The position numbers and the translations under genes were made by a program. The notes under the pieces were generated by a model. It saw only the letters and a program-made list of their open reading frames with translations. It was not told the origin of the DNA and made no database searches. Shown piece after piece: positions 34,004 to 46,300 of a stretch of 64,000 nucleotides of DNA (the stretch's first letter is position 1; each line of letters begins with the position of its first letter). The stretch spans positions 868,001-932,000 of the forward strand of contig PZJY01000013.1 of assembly GCA_031472005.1 (NCBI GenBank). The letters run 5' to 3'. Source of the stretch: Tetracladium setigerum. Lineage: Eukaryota > Ascomycota > Leotiomycetes > Helotiales.

Positions 34004-35366
34004 TTACCACCACTTCCACTCAAACTTCTGCTTGATATTACGGAATTGATGATACATGGTAAACATTCTCTTTGTCTGCAAGGGCGAAAATGACTCGTAA
34101 CATGAACTGTAAGGAAGTGTTTTGTTAGCATTTGCTCTTTGCTCAAGAATCAAGAGTTGCAACTCCAGCCACACAACAACCACAACTACAACAACCACAA
34201 CTACAACAACTTGTCTTATATCCTCGGTTCACTTGATAATACCTTCAAACTAAACCTCCACGAAAAAAGAGAAAAAAGAAACAAAACAAAAAAACTCACT
34301 CATAAGAATAATCCATATAATTATGAATCGGATCCGGACCTTCCGTATCAACACAAGAATCAAGTCCAATCGGACACCCATCCGTAGGTGCATCATGAAT
34401 TGCCGTGTCAGCAACGTAATCGCCCGGACCGGTACATGAAGAGCCGTCAAAGGTGTGTGCGAGACCGAGCCAGTGGCCGGCTTCGTGAGTGAGGGTTTTG
34501 CCTTGGTTGTAGTTCGTTTCGGTGCCGCCGGGACGGTGGTATGGAGGATTGTAGCGCCGTCGTACTTTTTGATTGTTAAATATGAATGAGATATAGGAAT
34601 TGTTTGAGGGTGGAAAGAGAAGAGAAGAGACGTACGAAATATTCATCAGAGCCTTTGGCAAAAGCAGAAGGGAGGTATGCGTATCCGAATGAGCCGTATG
34701 AGACACTTTTAATGAAATAGACATTTAAAGTCTTGTAATCGCCCTTGCGCAGTTTCTTCTTCATTTGGAGCTCGTCGAGATCGTTGGACCAGTCTTTATT
34801 AATGGTTCGGTCGATGCCGAAGAGGAGGAATTTTATCTTTTGGGGGGCTGTGAGATGAGGAGGAGGAGTTGCTGTTAGCTTGAATAGGTTTGAGGTGGGA
34901 GAATGAATGAATGGAACAATCAACGAACCAAAATTCTCATTTAAAACTCTATACTGATCCATCAACTGCTGATCAGGAATCCAGCCCTCTTCTCGTGTCT
35001 TGCCGGCGGCAACGACGTGGAAATATATTGGGACGAAAATGAAATCTTTAGGATTTGGCCATATAAACTTTTTAGGTGCAACTCTGGCTTTAGAGGAGAG
35101 TGCGGCAATGTCGGTTTTATCTGTAGATGTGGTTAGTAGTGGCCATGAGTCCAATAGAATTAAGAATTGGATGTGGTTGAGATTGGAATTAGAACTGGGA
35201 TTGATAATTACCTACCTTCAGCTGCTGCAGCTGCTGCGGCAGCTATGAATTGAGGTGTAGTATGGGTTCCGCATCCGCCTCCTCTTGAAGCACCAGCACG
35301 ACCGATAACCTCAGAGGCAGAGGCAAGGGGAATAAAAGCGAGAAAAAGGAGATTAAGGCGAACCAT
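34004..35366 (-). CDS. Secreted M43 (pappalysin-like) zinc metalloprotease, one-base frame break near 34530
   Basis: Five exons: 35216-35366, 34929-35120, 34634-34857, 34300-34564 and 34004-34106. The signal peptide is LLFLAFIPLASA. The zinc site reads TLTHEAGHWLGLAHTFDG, the extended HExxHxxGxxH of metzincins, with the Met-turn HNYMDYS. Other M43B marks are TKRMFTMYHQFR at the C-terminus and LNENF...LFGIDRT upstream. Exon 4 is one base short. HTTV and PGGTETNYNQGK lie in different frames at 34528-34532 (C/G run), and adding one base gives 312 codons. Relatives include secreted fungal proteases such as Mep1 that degrade extracellular or host proteins. Without correction the zinc site is lost, so a sequence error is the likelier reading. 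The final exon is short and supported by phase. Confidence 0.8.
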
Positions 35367-36966
35367 GGTTAAATCGTTAATTGAGTCTTTGCAAGGGAAA
35401 GAAAGAAATCAAGCAATCTGCTGTGACAATGTCCCTTAAAGGAACGGTATTCTCTTACCTATATACAATACCTCTCAACGAGTCTAGACTTCCTCGCACA
35501 TGCTGGCGAATGAGACATGATAGTCAGAACTTTCTTCACACATGCGCCAGGTCTTGCCAGATTAACGTGATCGACGACTGCAGCTCATCCATTTGTGGTA
35601 ATTGACGGGGAGCATGGTCTTAACATGGCAGCTTTCGACACGTCGAGACCTATTAAGACTGCCTCCACACACTGCTGAATGAGCTTGGAAAAGGTACACT
35701 ACTCAAGCCATATGCAGCCCGTTTCGGGAGATAGGAATCCCAGAAGGCCGGGTGCAGATCGAATTCCGGGGTGGAAACTGCTCTTCGGATCGGCCGACAT
35801 GTGACTTGTCACCTCGTCTCAGCCCATTAAGAAGAAGCTAGAACCCCAGGAAGAAAGATGTAAGAGAAAAGTACAAAATCGCTATTTTTCACCCGAAAGA
35901 ATAGAACACCGTTAAGTTCTAAATAAGTAAATAAGCATCATCGGCAAGGCGAGCAAGACAGCCAAGCCAGGCCAAGACTTGAGATCTACACCACTCCGAA
36001 GAGATGCAGACCTCTTCCATGCTGCTCATCCTTCTCTGTGGAAGACAGGTCGAGACAGGGTAATAGCACGACGAGAATTAAGAGAGGATAGCAAAAATAG
36101 AGAATCAAACCATGTGCTTTTGCCATTTACTACGATAAGAATTCGTATGGACAGCACCAACAGGAGAAGATGAGACGTTTTTTGCCCAATTCCCAGCTTT
36201 TGTGTATCCACGAATGCAAGATCGAGGACTCTGTTGGTGGTGTAGCACAGTGGAAAGATTCACTCGAGCGAACAAGGAAGACGCCACGATTAACAAGAAG
36301 GGGGTGGTGGCATGGGAGATGAGCTAATGTTCTCATCTCCAAAGCACATTGCTAGGACACCTGACCAGCACGTGACTCAGCCTACTTTCTGCACTCCAAC
36401 GACTACCTACCAGTACTGTATATACATATGCTGGATATGATTTACCGACACAGTACAAGTAGTCTCTTTTGGCTTCATCACAATATCAAGAAAACCGAGA
36501 ATCCCGACCTTCCGCCAAGACATAATCATCGCGCTAACCTCTTTGCAGACGTGGGAAGAAGATTCACCCGACCAAACGAACGACGTCAACTCAGCGGGAT
36601 GTAAGCCGATCATAACCTGCCTCATCCAGGACTCTCCCGTCCTTTGAACGTGCTCATATGGAGCACTTGGGGCAATCCATTGATCCGGATGGAAATCTTA
36701 TAAGGGAAGCTTGCTCTCTGCTAATTTCTTAACCACGTGTGGAGACACAGTTGTTCTATATACTAGCTTTATATCGTCTCGGGTATCAAAAGGGAGGAGC
36801 TAGTTGCTCTATCTTCCTTACCTCAAATGCATCGCAAGTTCTAATGTCGTTTCTTCTCCGTTCCGTTCGTCGTCTGTCCCTTTCCTTGTGTGGAATTTTG
36901 ATATCGACTCCTAAGGCTACTCCTGCTCTTCCTCTTCCTAAAGATAGCGATATCAAAACAAACACT
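35367..36966. other. Intergenic, divergent promoter region
   Basis: Spacer of 1.6 kb between the M43 protease (-) and the dehydroshikimate dehydratase (+). CACGTGACTCA at 36370, which combines an E-box with an AP-1/Gcn4-like TGACTCA site, is the only motif I would note. No conserved ORF was found. Confidence 0.45.
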
Positions 36967-38138
36967 ATGTCCTTCAGACCAGCGATAGCTTCCATGTCCC
37001 TGGGTGTACGTTTCATTCCCTATTTACTCCCATGCACACAACTAATCCTTCTCAGCGCGCCTGGGTTCACTCCATTCACTCCAAATTCCAAGCTGCTGCC
37101 GCCGCTGGTCTTCCCGGCATCGAGATCTTTTTCGAAGATCTAATCTACCTCGCCAAATCATACCCATCCCACAACAAAGACGACGATGTTCCCTCCCCTG
37201 CCAATCAACTCCTTGCGGCCCATGAGATAAGAGAGCTAGCCAACTCTCTTAATCTTGAAATAATAGGATGCGGTCCCTTCTCCAATTATGAAGGCTGCCT
37301 CGACCCCGTTGCCAAAGCCGCCAAACTGGAAGAACTCTATCTCTGGTTCAAAATTTGCCATATACTTCAAACCGACATCATCCAAATCCCGTGCACATAC
37401 CTCACCGAAAATATGACAGGCGATCTTACCATCGTCGCTCGTGACCTACAACAAATCGCAGATCTTGGTGCAGCACAAAACCCTCCATTTAAATTTGCCT
37501 TTGAGAACTTATGCTTTGGCACCTTCTTCGATACGTGGGAGAAAGCATGGCAAGTCGTCCAAGCTGTCAATAGGCCGAATTTTGGTCTCTGCCTCGACAC
37601 CTACAACATCGCCGGTCGAGAATTCGGCGACCCAGCCTCAACAGATGGCAAAACTTTCCCGGACGCCCACGAGCGCTTCAAGGCCAGCATGGCCAAATTG
37701 GCGCGCACGATCGAAGTCAACAAGGTCTTTTACATGCAAGTTGTTGACGGTGAGAGATTAGATAGCGTGTTAGATGAGAAACACCCGTTCTATGTGAAGG
37801 AACAGAAGCCGAGGATGAGTTGGAGTCGGAATGCGAGATTGTTCGCGTGTGAAGAGGAGAGGGGTGGGTATTTACCCGTTGAGGAGGTGGTGAGGGCTGT
37901 GACAGAGGTGTTGGGGTATAAGGGCTGGATCAGTATGGAATTATTTAGTAGGACTTTGGTGGAGAGTGGAGAGCAGGTGCCGACTGAGCATGCGGAGAGA
38001 GCGATGAGGAGTTGGGAGAGGTTGGTGCAGAGGATGGGGTGGGATGAGGAGGTCAAGACGGAGACTGCAATGAAGAGTGGAAAGAGCAGGAATGGGTATT
38101 TGCTGGCCAAGGAGAGGGAGATTTCTGCTCGGTTGTAA
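36967..38138 (+). CDS. 3-dehydroshikimate dehydratase (Qa-4/QutC-like TIM barrel)
   Basis: Exons 36967-37005 and 37056-38138, 373 residues. The 13-codon first exon supplies the family's opening MSFRPAIASMSLG, and RAWVHSIHSKFQ follows the 50-nt intron. The barrel motifs are visible: GLPGIEIFFEDL, LEIIGCGPFSNYEG, IIQIPCTY, FKFAFENLCFG (metal Glu), FGLCLDTYNIAGREFGD (metal Asp), VFYMQVVDGE and GWISMELFSRTL (metal Glu). The enzyme converts 3-dehydroshikimate to protocatechuate in quinate/shikimate breakdown. Other quinate-cluster genes (permease, quinate dehydrogenase, activator/repressor) are not next to it, so it may be a stand-alone copy. Cytosolic. Frame intact. Confidence 0.9.
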
Positions 38139-39346
38139 TTGGGATTTACGAGAGTCTATGTTGCATTTCAAGGCGTTGTGATGATACTGTAATCTATACA
38201 TCCACCAGGGAGAGGAGTTCGATTTATTTGAGACCTCAATATCTTCATTCACATCGCCCTACACTGATCACTCTTGGTTCAACGCATGCATCAAATTACA
38301 TCATTTAAGGCTCTAGATTGAGTGATAGCTAGGCTGCAGGCTTCCACATTGCAACAAAGACCAGGCCGTTCAACAGGCTGCGCAGTGCATATGCGGAGCC
38401 TATGCCAAATATTACCATAGCACAAGCGGGAGCAGTAATATAGAACATATTTTGGAAGTGAAGTTACGCTATTCTCTTTCCTCTTTCTAATTGTAGGTCA
38501 CATTCGGTATGTAAATCATACAACAAAGGCTTCGAACAGATTGCGACTTGGAAATATCGTAACATGTGGATAGTTTTCTTTGCGTTTTTTGTTCCTTTTG
38601 CATTGTTAAGGATAGTGGTACCTATTTGGGTTCAGCTGTAGCATGTAGAGTAGACCAGTATGTAGGTAGCATCAGATTTTCTTGATTATTGGTTTTGGTT
38701 GCTTGTTGTCGTCTTTTGCCCTTTTACAGCACTAGAAAAGTGTACAATATATTTTGGAAACAATCAATATTCTGACGCCTATAAAAAGTATATTAACTAC
38801 ATGTGCGAACTTTGAATACCTCAGGTAATACGCTAGCTGACCAGATCATGGAAAATACGATAAAGCCTTGGCAACCCTACAAACTTTCTTGGAGACGTCG
38901 CTTGCACCGCTACCATCGAGGACTCATGGGCTCGAATATTAAACCTTATCAGCCTGGTATTTCTACTTTGTTCGACCCTTGATTATTTGAAAACTTCTCC
39001 ACCAATCGGAGGATTCAGCCGTCACTCACGTGTTGAGGATTGTGCCCCAACCACGCACGCAACGCCCAGAATGCCTCTCAAGGCAGCATTTACTCCTGTC
39101 ACAACGTCATTCAGTTTTTTAGGTCTAGTGTAAGAAGTCGACGGCTCTATTAGGAGTAGGGTCGATAGACTGCAGCAAAACCAAGCACATTGGCACGGTA
39201 GCAAACCGATTTCGAAATCTTGCTGTCGAGGAACCGCCGCACCGGACCAGGCTATATCCCCGACTACCTTTGGACAGCATGCAAGCTGCGACAAACTTAC
39301 TTTCGTCGATATAAAGTGATTAATGAGAGCGGCTTTACTCGCTGCC
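38139..39346. other. Intergenic
   Basis: Spacer of 1.2 kb between two plus-strand genes. Minus-strand ORFs near 39022-39588 overlap the NACHT gene start and look like shadows. No repeat or motif stands out. Confidence 0.5.
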
Positions 39347-41722
39347 ATGGACCCAATATCGGCGCTGCAAGTTACTTGCGCTGCTCTCCAATTTGTTGAC
39401 GTTGGTGTTAAGATTATCAGTACAGCGCGAGAATTATACAAATCAGGGACTGGAATCTCAGCGCGGCATGCCGAGTTGCAAGAGAGAGCCGAAAGATTGG
39501 CTGGTATAACGTCAGCATTCTCAGATCCGATGTTGACGCATGACAGCAAGGTTGGCGTGGATATGAAGAAGATCGTGTGCAAATGCAAGGAACTTGAAAC
39601 TCAACTTTCTACGCTTCTCAATGATCTGAAGGTAGCAAACCCGACTCCCACGGATATAAAGAGGGGCAGTCAAGCTTTCAGATTTTTTAGAACAGTGTCG
39701 AAAAGCACGAAAACTGTGGCGAACGCTTCGAAGATCTCTGAGTTAGTGGAGCAAATGGCTGTCCTGCGAACGGAGGTTCACTCGCACATTCTATATCTGC
39801 TGAGGTAGAGAACTCTACAACCCTTTCAAAATTAAAATTTTCTCAAATTGGAAATCCATCAGCTGACAACATGATCACAAGTGCACGAACATCTAAAATA
39901 CACAAGGCTCTTGCCGAGCTTGTTGGGGAGAACAAGAAGTTAGGTACGAACCTTGGCACTGAGCTCGAAACAGCAAAGGAAGAGATTCTTCATCGAATCA
40001 ATGAATCTCGACGCATCGAATCGCCTGCTACAAGTCCCCACGCTCTGGTGCCGCTTATGGATGCTCTTTACGAAAAGACCTTTGATATAAACATCAAAAC
40101 GAAGATCCTGTGCAACCTGGACTTTGAGGAAAGACAAGCCCGATATCATCATATCAAGTCCGCCACAGATAGCACATTCAAGTGGATTACGAACTCTTCT
40201 ACAAGTGGGAGCTCTGGAAAGATGATTCATTTCACCGAATGGCTCAAAAGTAACGAGCCAGACGACAACTACTTTTGGATCAGTGGAAAACCAGGCTCAG
40301 GGAAGTCGACACTAATGAAGTACCTATGTCAAGACTATGCAGTCGCATTACAAATCAGAGCTTGGGCGGGATCAAAACAGTTATTGAAGAGTCAGTTCTA
40401 TTTCTGGATCTCTGGGGGTCAAAGATGCTGAAGAATGAGCTTGGCTTTCTCCGCGCCTTGACTTTCGATATTTTGAAGTCAAATCCAGCTGTCATTCCAC
40501 ATGCATGTTCTAGGATCTGGGAAGAACACGCGGCCAGGGGCGGGTTTCTTTACATGCCATGGAGTACCGAAGAGCTACTCGAAATCATTGACAAAGCGAT
40601 AAATTGGGAACAAAACAATACGAAGTATTTCTTTTTCATCGACGGTCTTGATGAGTACTGCGGCCGTCCTGATGAGATTATAGACCTTCTACGGAAATTA
40701 CCACACTCTCAAGATACCAAGTTCTGCATTTCGAGTCGAAAATGGAACGACTTTCAGAAGACATTCGGAAAAGATACGAATCGCAAGAGATCTTTATACT
40801 TGGAAGAACTGAACGCTGACGATATCAAAACTTTTGTGTCAAAAGAGCTTGAAGGGCAGACAGTATTCAGAGAATGGACAATAGAAAACCAACAGGACAG
40901 TCAATACCTTGTTGATACTGTAGTCTCCAAATCTGCAGGAGTTTTCCTGTGGGTTGATTTAGTCGTGAGGTCCTTGATCAGGGGTATCAAGAACGAGGAT
41001 TCGCTTCAAATTCTTCAACACAGGCTCTGCGACTTGCCAGAAGATCTGAACGACTATTTCGAAAGAATGTTGAACACTGTTGAAGCTGTTTATCAACCCG
41101 AGGCTGCAAAAATATACCATATTATGCTGACGACGACGCGTCGGCCTTTCTTGATGATGTTTGCTTTCATTGAGGAGAAGAACCCTCATTTTGGCCTTTC
41201 GAGCAAGATCAACCCAGCCTCAGATAAAGAAGTGGATGATCTGAGACGTAGAACACGGCTAAGACTCAATGCAAGATGCGCAGATTTGCTCGACATTGTT
41301 CAAGATTCCAGTCCTTGTGCTTACTTTTCGGACCGGGTGGAGGTTTTGCATAGAACTGTCGGCGATTTTATTAAAAAGCAGAAAACCACGGAGAAGTTGA
41401 AGGAATGGCTTAGCAAGGACGAGCAGTGTATAGATTTTGATCCTGATCGATACATGCTACAGGCACTCCTTGCTCAGATCAAAAGGGCCCAGAAGTGACA
41501 GAGCCTGTCCGAGAGGAGCACAAAAATGGAATATTTCTTCTTGCCCTGGACCTGAAGATGTCCAAGGTTTTGAGGTACGAGGCTCAACAGTTCCGAGGCG
41601 ACTTTGAAAGAGAGCTCAACAGAACTTTGCGACAGCACGGCTACGAGTATGATGATAAGGCTAATGGTCGACTTGTGACACTGAACACGATTCTCTCTCC
41701 GACTACTGATTCTATTTCGTAA
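39347..41722 (+). CDS. NACHT-type NLR-like protein (two one-base frame breaks)
   Basis: Exon 39347-39804, 77-nt intron (GTAGAG...ACAAG), exon 39882-41722. The N-terminal domain (MDPISALQVTCAALQFVDVG) is the helical leader common in fungal NACHT proteins. After KWITNSS comes FWISGKPGSGKSTLMKYL (P-loop, about 40287-40311), then the FYFWISG block. The frame breaks at the G run 40414-40418, and the next frame continues KMLKNELGFLRALTFDIL with KYFFFIDGLDEY (Walker B) and FCISSRKW. A second break at 41495 joins QIKRAQK to TEPVREEHKNGIF. Two added bases give 767 codons (766 residues). No ankyrin, WD or TPR repeats follow; the protein ends soon after the NTPase and helical region. Such STAND proteins act in fungal non-self recognition. 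Confidence 0.8.
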
Positions 41723-42085
41723 ATTGCGATCAGGACTGGACTGGAGTCTGGGACCTAGAAAGCCTCCACAGTGATTATTTGAGATGAGTACCGCTGGTGT
41801 TGGTTGATTATAAACGGAAATCAAGGGAAGCATACATTCTATTCTTCTATCTTCGTCCGTCCTCTCTCTCTCTAAAGGGAGAGAGGACGCTAAACTATCT
41901 ACGAGGAAAGGACGATGGTGACCTTCCCCTTACAGCTGGAACAGTTGTGTTCAAAATGGCCATGGACATCTCAACGCCTCTACATAGCCAATTGTCTCAT
42001 CATCACCTCCAATGTGCTAATTATCACGTCTCAAATCATCTTTCATGCCGTTAGGGTACTCCATATTCAAAAACATATAGGATAC
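41723..42085. other. Intergenic between convergent genes
   Basis: Short spacer with a (CT)n/AG-rich inverted stretch near 41861-41888 (CCTCTCTCTCTCT followed by AGGGAGAGAGG), able to form a hairpin. It may belong to the 3' end of the NACHT gene. Confidence 0.4.
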
Positions 42086-42484
42086 TTACACAACCCCACC
42101 CAGCACATGCGTCAACATAGTGACCGCCATCGTCAAAGCCACCACTCTCCCCGTCCCCGTCGCAAGCATGCTAGCACTTGCCTTATCATCCAAGAAACTT
42201 ACTCCGTCCGTAAATTGATTGAAAGCATCGTTTATTTCCAAACACTAAGAGAAATTCTGCCATAGGTCTGAAGTCGCAGGTATCTCGCACCAGATAGAGC
42301 AATCTTCGCTGTAGTCAGGATATCGGGTAAGGTAAACGGTGTTAGGCGCACAGCAGAAACTTATCGCCGCGATAGTGCTATTAAGAGGGGGAAGAAGGGC
42401 TGTAAATATGTTGGTGAGGGGGAATGTTGCGAAGCCATTGAGTCTGTCGTCTAAATGGCAGCTAGAGGAGTTGGAATGAGACAT
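42086..42484 (-). pseudogene. Small Cys-containing protein with an in-frame TAG and hydrophobic C-terminus
   Basis: Not firmly recognised. From ATG at 42484 the frame encodes a Ser-rich start, then FCCAPNTVYLTRYPDYSEDC, then IWCEIP, a spacing seen in a class of small uncharacterised fungal proteins with CC...C...C pattern. A TAG at 42245-42247 stops it after about 79 residues. The same frame stays open for 52 more codons and ends in a hydrophobic tail (VVALTMAVTMLTHVLGGVV) like a GPI-anchor signal. No N-terminal signal peptide is obvious, so a first exon may be missing. A GTAAGT overlaps the final stop, so another exon could follow. Nonsense mutation, sequencing error or read-through are all possible. 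Confidence 0.4.
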
Positions 42485-43332
42485 GATGGATGATGGTGGG
42501 GAGCGAGTGCGGATTTGACTGTGTATTACTCGCTCCCATGAGTGCAAGAAGGAGATGTGGTGAAAGATGAGATATCGTGAGAGTTGAATACTCATATCGA
42601 TGGATGACACCAAGGTACCAAGGTCCTTAATCCTTGGCATCGACCGTAGTATGTGCGGCGCAGCTTGAAAACAATCCTCCTTCCTAATTAGGATAATCCT
42701 AGTTAGTTCACCGAGTTGTCGCACGAACCATTGTTCACAGGCTTCTTCAAAGGTTGATTATTGGGGATTAGGGAGACATTTAAGTCTAGCCCAGGCCCCA
42801 GGTAACCGGACTACCAGACAAATATATATAGGGAGCAGCAGTATTGACTGGCTGACTTACTAGTTTCTTGGTACCAATCGCATGATCTTATCCCCTACAA
42901 CATTGGCCTCGTTGGCATCCAAGACAGTCGCGTAAGGTGGATTTTGAGCTAGCACAGCTATTTAATCTTGGATTTTACTGCCCCGGCTCTCTTCCGATCT
43001 GACGAGATATCAAAAACACATTAACGTGGCTACAAGGCACCTACCTAGTTTTGCCAAGGAGGCCAATCCGTTTTGTAGGAGTTATTCGTTTGGCTGTTTT
43101 AATTTAGTGTCGAGAGACTAATGTCAACTTCTCCGCTTGTATCAAACTAAGTAAAAAATGACGATATCCAGTCTATCACCTATACTATTAAGTCTACTGA
43201 GCTAAGATATGTAAAGTACATAAATGCAAAAAAATATTACTGAGCAACAAACGAATGGTCTACGAATGACAGTGACAAATAAAAGAAAAGTTCCATGAAT
43301 GACTCATGCGTGCCATTCTTCAATGTTCACAT
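42485..43332. other. Intergenic
   Basis: A+T-rich spacer between the PDR transporter 3' end and the small Cys-protein locus, both on the minus strand. A longer frame to 42724 is probably non-coding leader. Nothing else seen. Confidence 0.45.
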
Positions 43333-46300
43333 CTACTTTTGCTTCTTGCTCTTCTTGGGGACGCGGCAAAGCCAATACAAGAACATGGCTGCGGCGATGT
43401 TGAACACAATATAGACCCACAAGAGACCTAAATCCCTCCACTTCATGGTTGGGTTGGTACTCACGCCCGCCAGGAAGCCATCAGTCGAGTCCATGCGACA
43501 GAAGCGACAGAGCTCATCACCCGAGGCCTCGGGATTGACGACGTAGCCCCCAGCGAAGGACCGGTAAGCTTGCAGATAATCACCGCAGGTCTGGTTAGGA
43601 GGTGCTGAAAATTCCTGGAGTTCGGAGTCCGCACAGTGGACCGGAGCCGCGGCAAGTGTGGCTGATAATATACTGGAGGTGAAATAAGTGAATGGATTCA
43701 CACGGTACATGAACATCCAAAATCTGGGCAGAGTCTTGGGTCCGGCCAGGATACCATTGAAGTTGAACACTGTTAACATTTAGTCAGCATAAAGGAAGCC
43801 ATCGGTTATATCCAACTTGCGCTGCTAAGTAGAATAGCACAGAGTGGGCGAGGAAAGACTTACTCATGATGCTGAGAATGCTCGAAAGAAGGGTTGCGAT
43901 TTGCTCATTACCAAGTCCTGCAACACACATATGCGCAAAAGTGCTTGCAAATACGAAGATTGTCCAGATGAGTAAGAACGCCAGACCACTGCGTGAGTGG
44001 AGAGCATTTGTGTACTGTGCGTTCCGCCATACCCCCATCGGATAGTACCACACGAAAAAGCTTAGAACTGACATGAACTGCACACAAAAGAGTTAAAAAT
44101 CCCTGGGATTCTGTAGATTAAGAATCGATGATGGAACTTACCGAGTTCCAGGCAAGCTCGACCACGATGTTAGCGATGATGAAAACTTGCCATGCATAAG
44201 TTTTAGACTGCCGTTCGCGAGCTTCATACAACATTCGCTGGGTTCCAAAGGTTGGAATTACTTGGGAGATAAGTTGTGTAATGATGAAGATGAAGATGAA
44301 CACGCCCATTAATTGATTTTGCAAGCCCTGCATGGTGTTCTTGGAGTTGAAGAAGGAGAAACCAATGAAAAGTGACTGCAAATATGTTAGCTTTCAGCCG
44401 AGAAAATACAAGCGAATGTTGGAGACATCAAGGCTTAGAAGAGTCGGTGCCAACTTTACATTTACGACACAGAGAAGTCCCTTGGAATATATGTATGATG
44501 GCATGCGCCAATATTGCTGGAAAATTCGCTTGAGTACTTCTTGCAATTGCACACCAAATGACGCCGCGAAAGGCTTGTGACTGCTCGGATCCGAGTTCAC
44601 CACAATGGAGGTTTGGTCAATTTGTCGAAGCCTTGCCAGCTCAGTACGGACTTCAGCGTATTCTTTACTCCCCCGCCACACTACGGGCCAATCAATGTCA
44701 GTCTTCGCCCCCGGAGCAGCGCCAATGACCTGCAACATGTGTTCGGCTGGATTTGCGCCTTCGGGGATTCGTAAACCTCCATTGCGAGCAAAGTAATCTT
44801 GAAGAATGCTAGCATCCTGACCGATATCTCCAAAATACACAGTCTTGCCACCCTTTGCTAGTAGTAAAAGACGATCAAAGCGCTGGAAGACCATAGCCGA
44901 AGGTTGATGAATGGTACAGAGAATAGTCTGTCCATCTTTAGTCAACCTCTCCATAAGATTGACGATACTCCAGGACGTTTGAGAATCCAATCCAGAGGTG
45001 GGTTCATCCAGAAACAGCAACAACTTGGGTCTGGCGGCAACTTCAATACCGATAGTGAGTCTCTTACGCTGCTCAACATTGAGGCCGACGCCAGGTACGC
45101 CAACGATAGCGTCCGCGTAGGCCTCCATTTCGAGTAGCTCAATAACATGGTCGACGTATCGGAGTTTCTCATCTCTGGGAATCTCACGAGACTGTCGAAG
45201 AAGAGCACTAAACTCAAGAGCCTCCCTTACAGTACTCGTTTCCAAATGAAGGTCCTGTTGTTGCACATATCCAGTCTTACGCTGAAAGGATTCGTCGCGT
45301 TGCTTGCCGTCAACGAACATACTACCTGTAATAACACCAATAGAGGTCCGCTCTGCCAGTACATCTAGAAGAGTAGTCTTGCCGGCGCCCGATACACCCT
45401 GTTGTAAAGTCAGCCCCATTCAAATCTGTCAAAGACACTTGCGATGCCTTACCATAAGCGCAGTTAAAGTTCCAGGCTTGATCCAGCCATCGACATGGTC
45501 GAGAATAAGTCTTGTTTCCTTTTTGATGTTGATCTCATAGCAGATATCTTCCCAGTGAAATACTGAACTGTGCTTGACCAGCCCACCACTAGATTGTTTA
45601 ACACCGCCTTTGTGCATATTCGCCATTTCGATCCGACTGCTACCCATTTCCCCGTCAATCTGCAATTTTTTGAGAGTGACGCGAAATTTTCGATTGCGTT
45701 GGAAGACGAGCACTTCTCCTTTTGACCGTTCCTTATTGCTAACCTCGGACAAACAGAACTGGACGACGAAGAGAACCAGAGTGAAAATGATAAGGATGCC
45801 AAAATTCCGCCATTTATGGCTATTTATATACCCAAATGCCACTCTGATATAGTTGGCTCCATCGACAAAGTCATCGCCAGCAACTGCACCTTGCACCGCG
45901 CATGCCCGCTCGTTGGGCGAGATAGAATCGTAATCCGGTCCGGAGGGCACAAAGAAGGAGCACAAGTACTCCCTACCATAGAATTCATTGATCATAACGC
46001 TCTCAAATCCATAACTGATTGGATTTAGCCAACGGAACCACGAAATCCAGCTGCGCATGTCTTGGCTTGGAATCGCAAAACCAGTGTATAAGACTAGAGC
46101 GAGTAAAATGATCGAAGAGGGAGCCATAGCCTGCTCTGGAGTTCTGGTCACTGCAGCAAAAACTCGGAAAAACATACTCATCTAGGCCGACAGAGGTGAG
46201 CGAGAGTCGAAAGATTGAGAGGGCAAGGAAACTTACTGCCATCGTCATGATGAAAGAAACTAAGAGGAAAAAAAAGAAAGCGCCCGGTTCCCTTCGCAGA

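Noticed and set aside
33308..38138. A quinate/shikimate breakdown cluster around the dehydroshikimate dehydratase
   Set aside because: Only the dehydratase is clear; the Gfo/Idh/MocA protein is not a recognisable quinate dehydrogenase, and a secreted protease lies between them.
41861..41888. CT/AG hairpin as a bacterial-style terminator
   Set aside because: The window is eukaryotic; a simple CT/AG repeat is more likely and no U tract follows.
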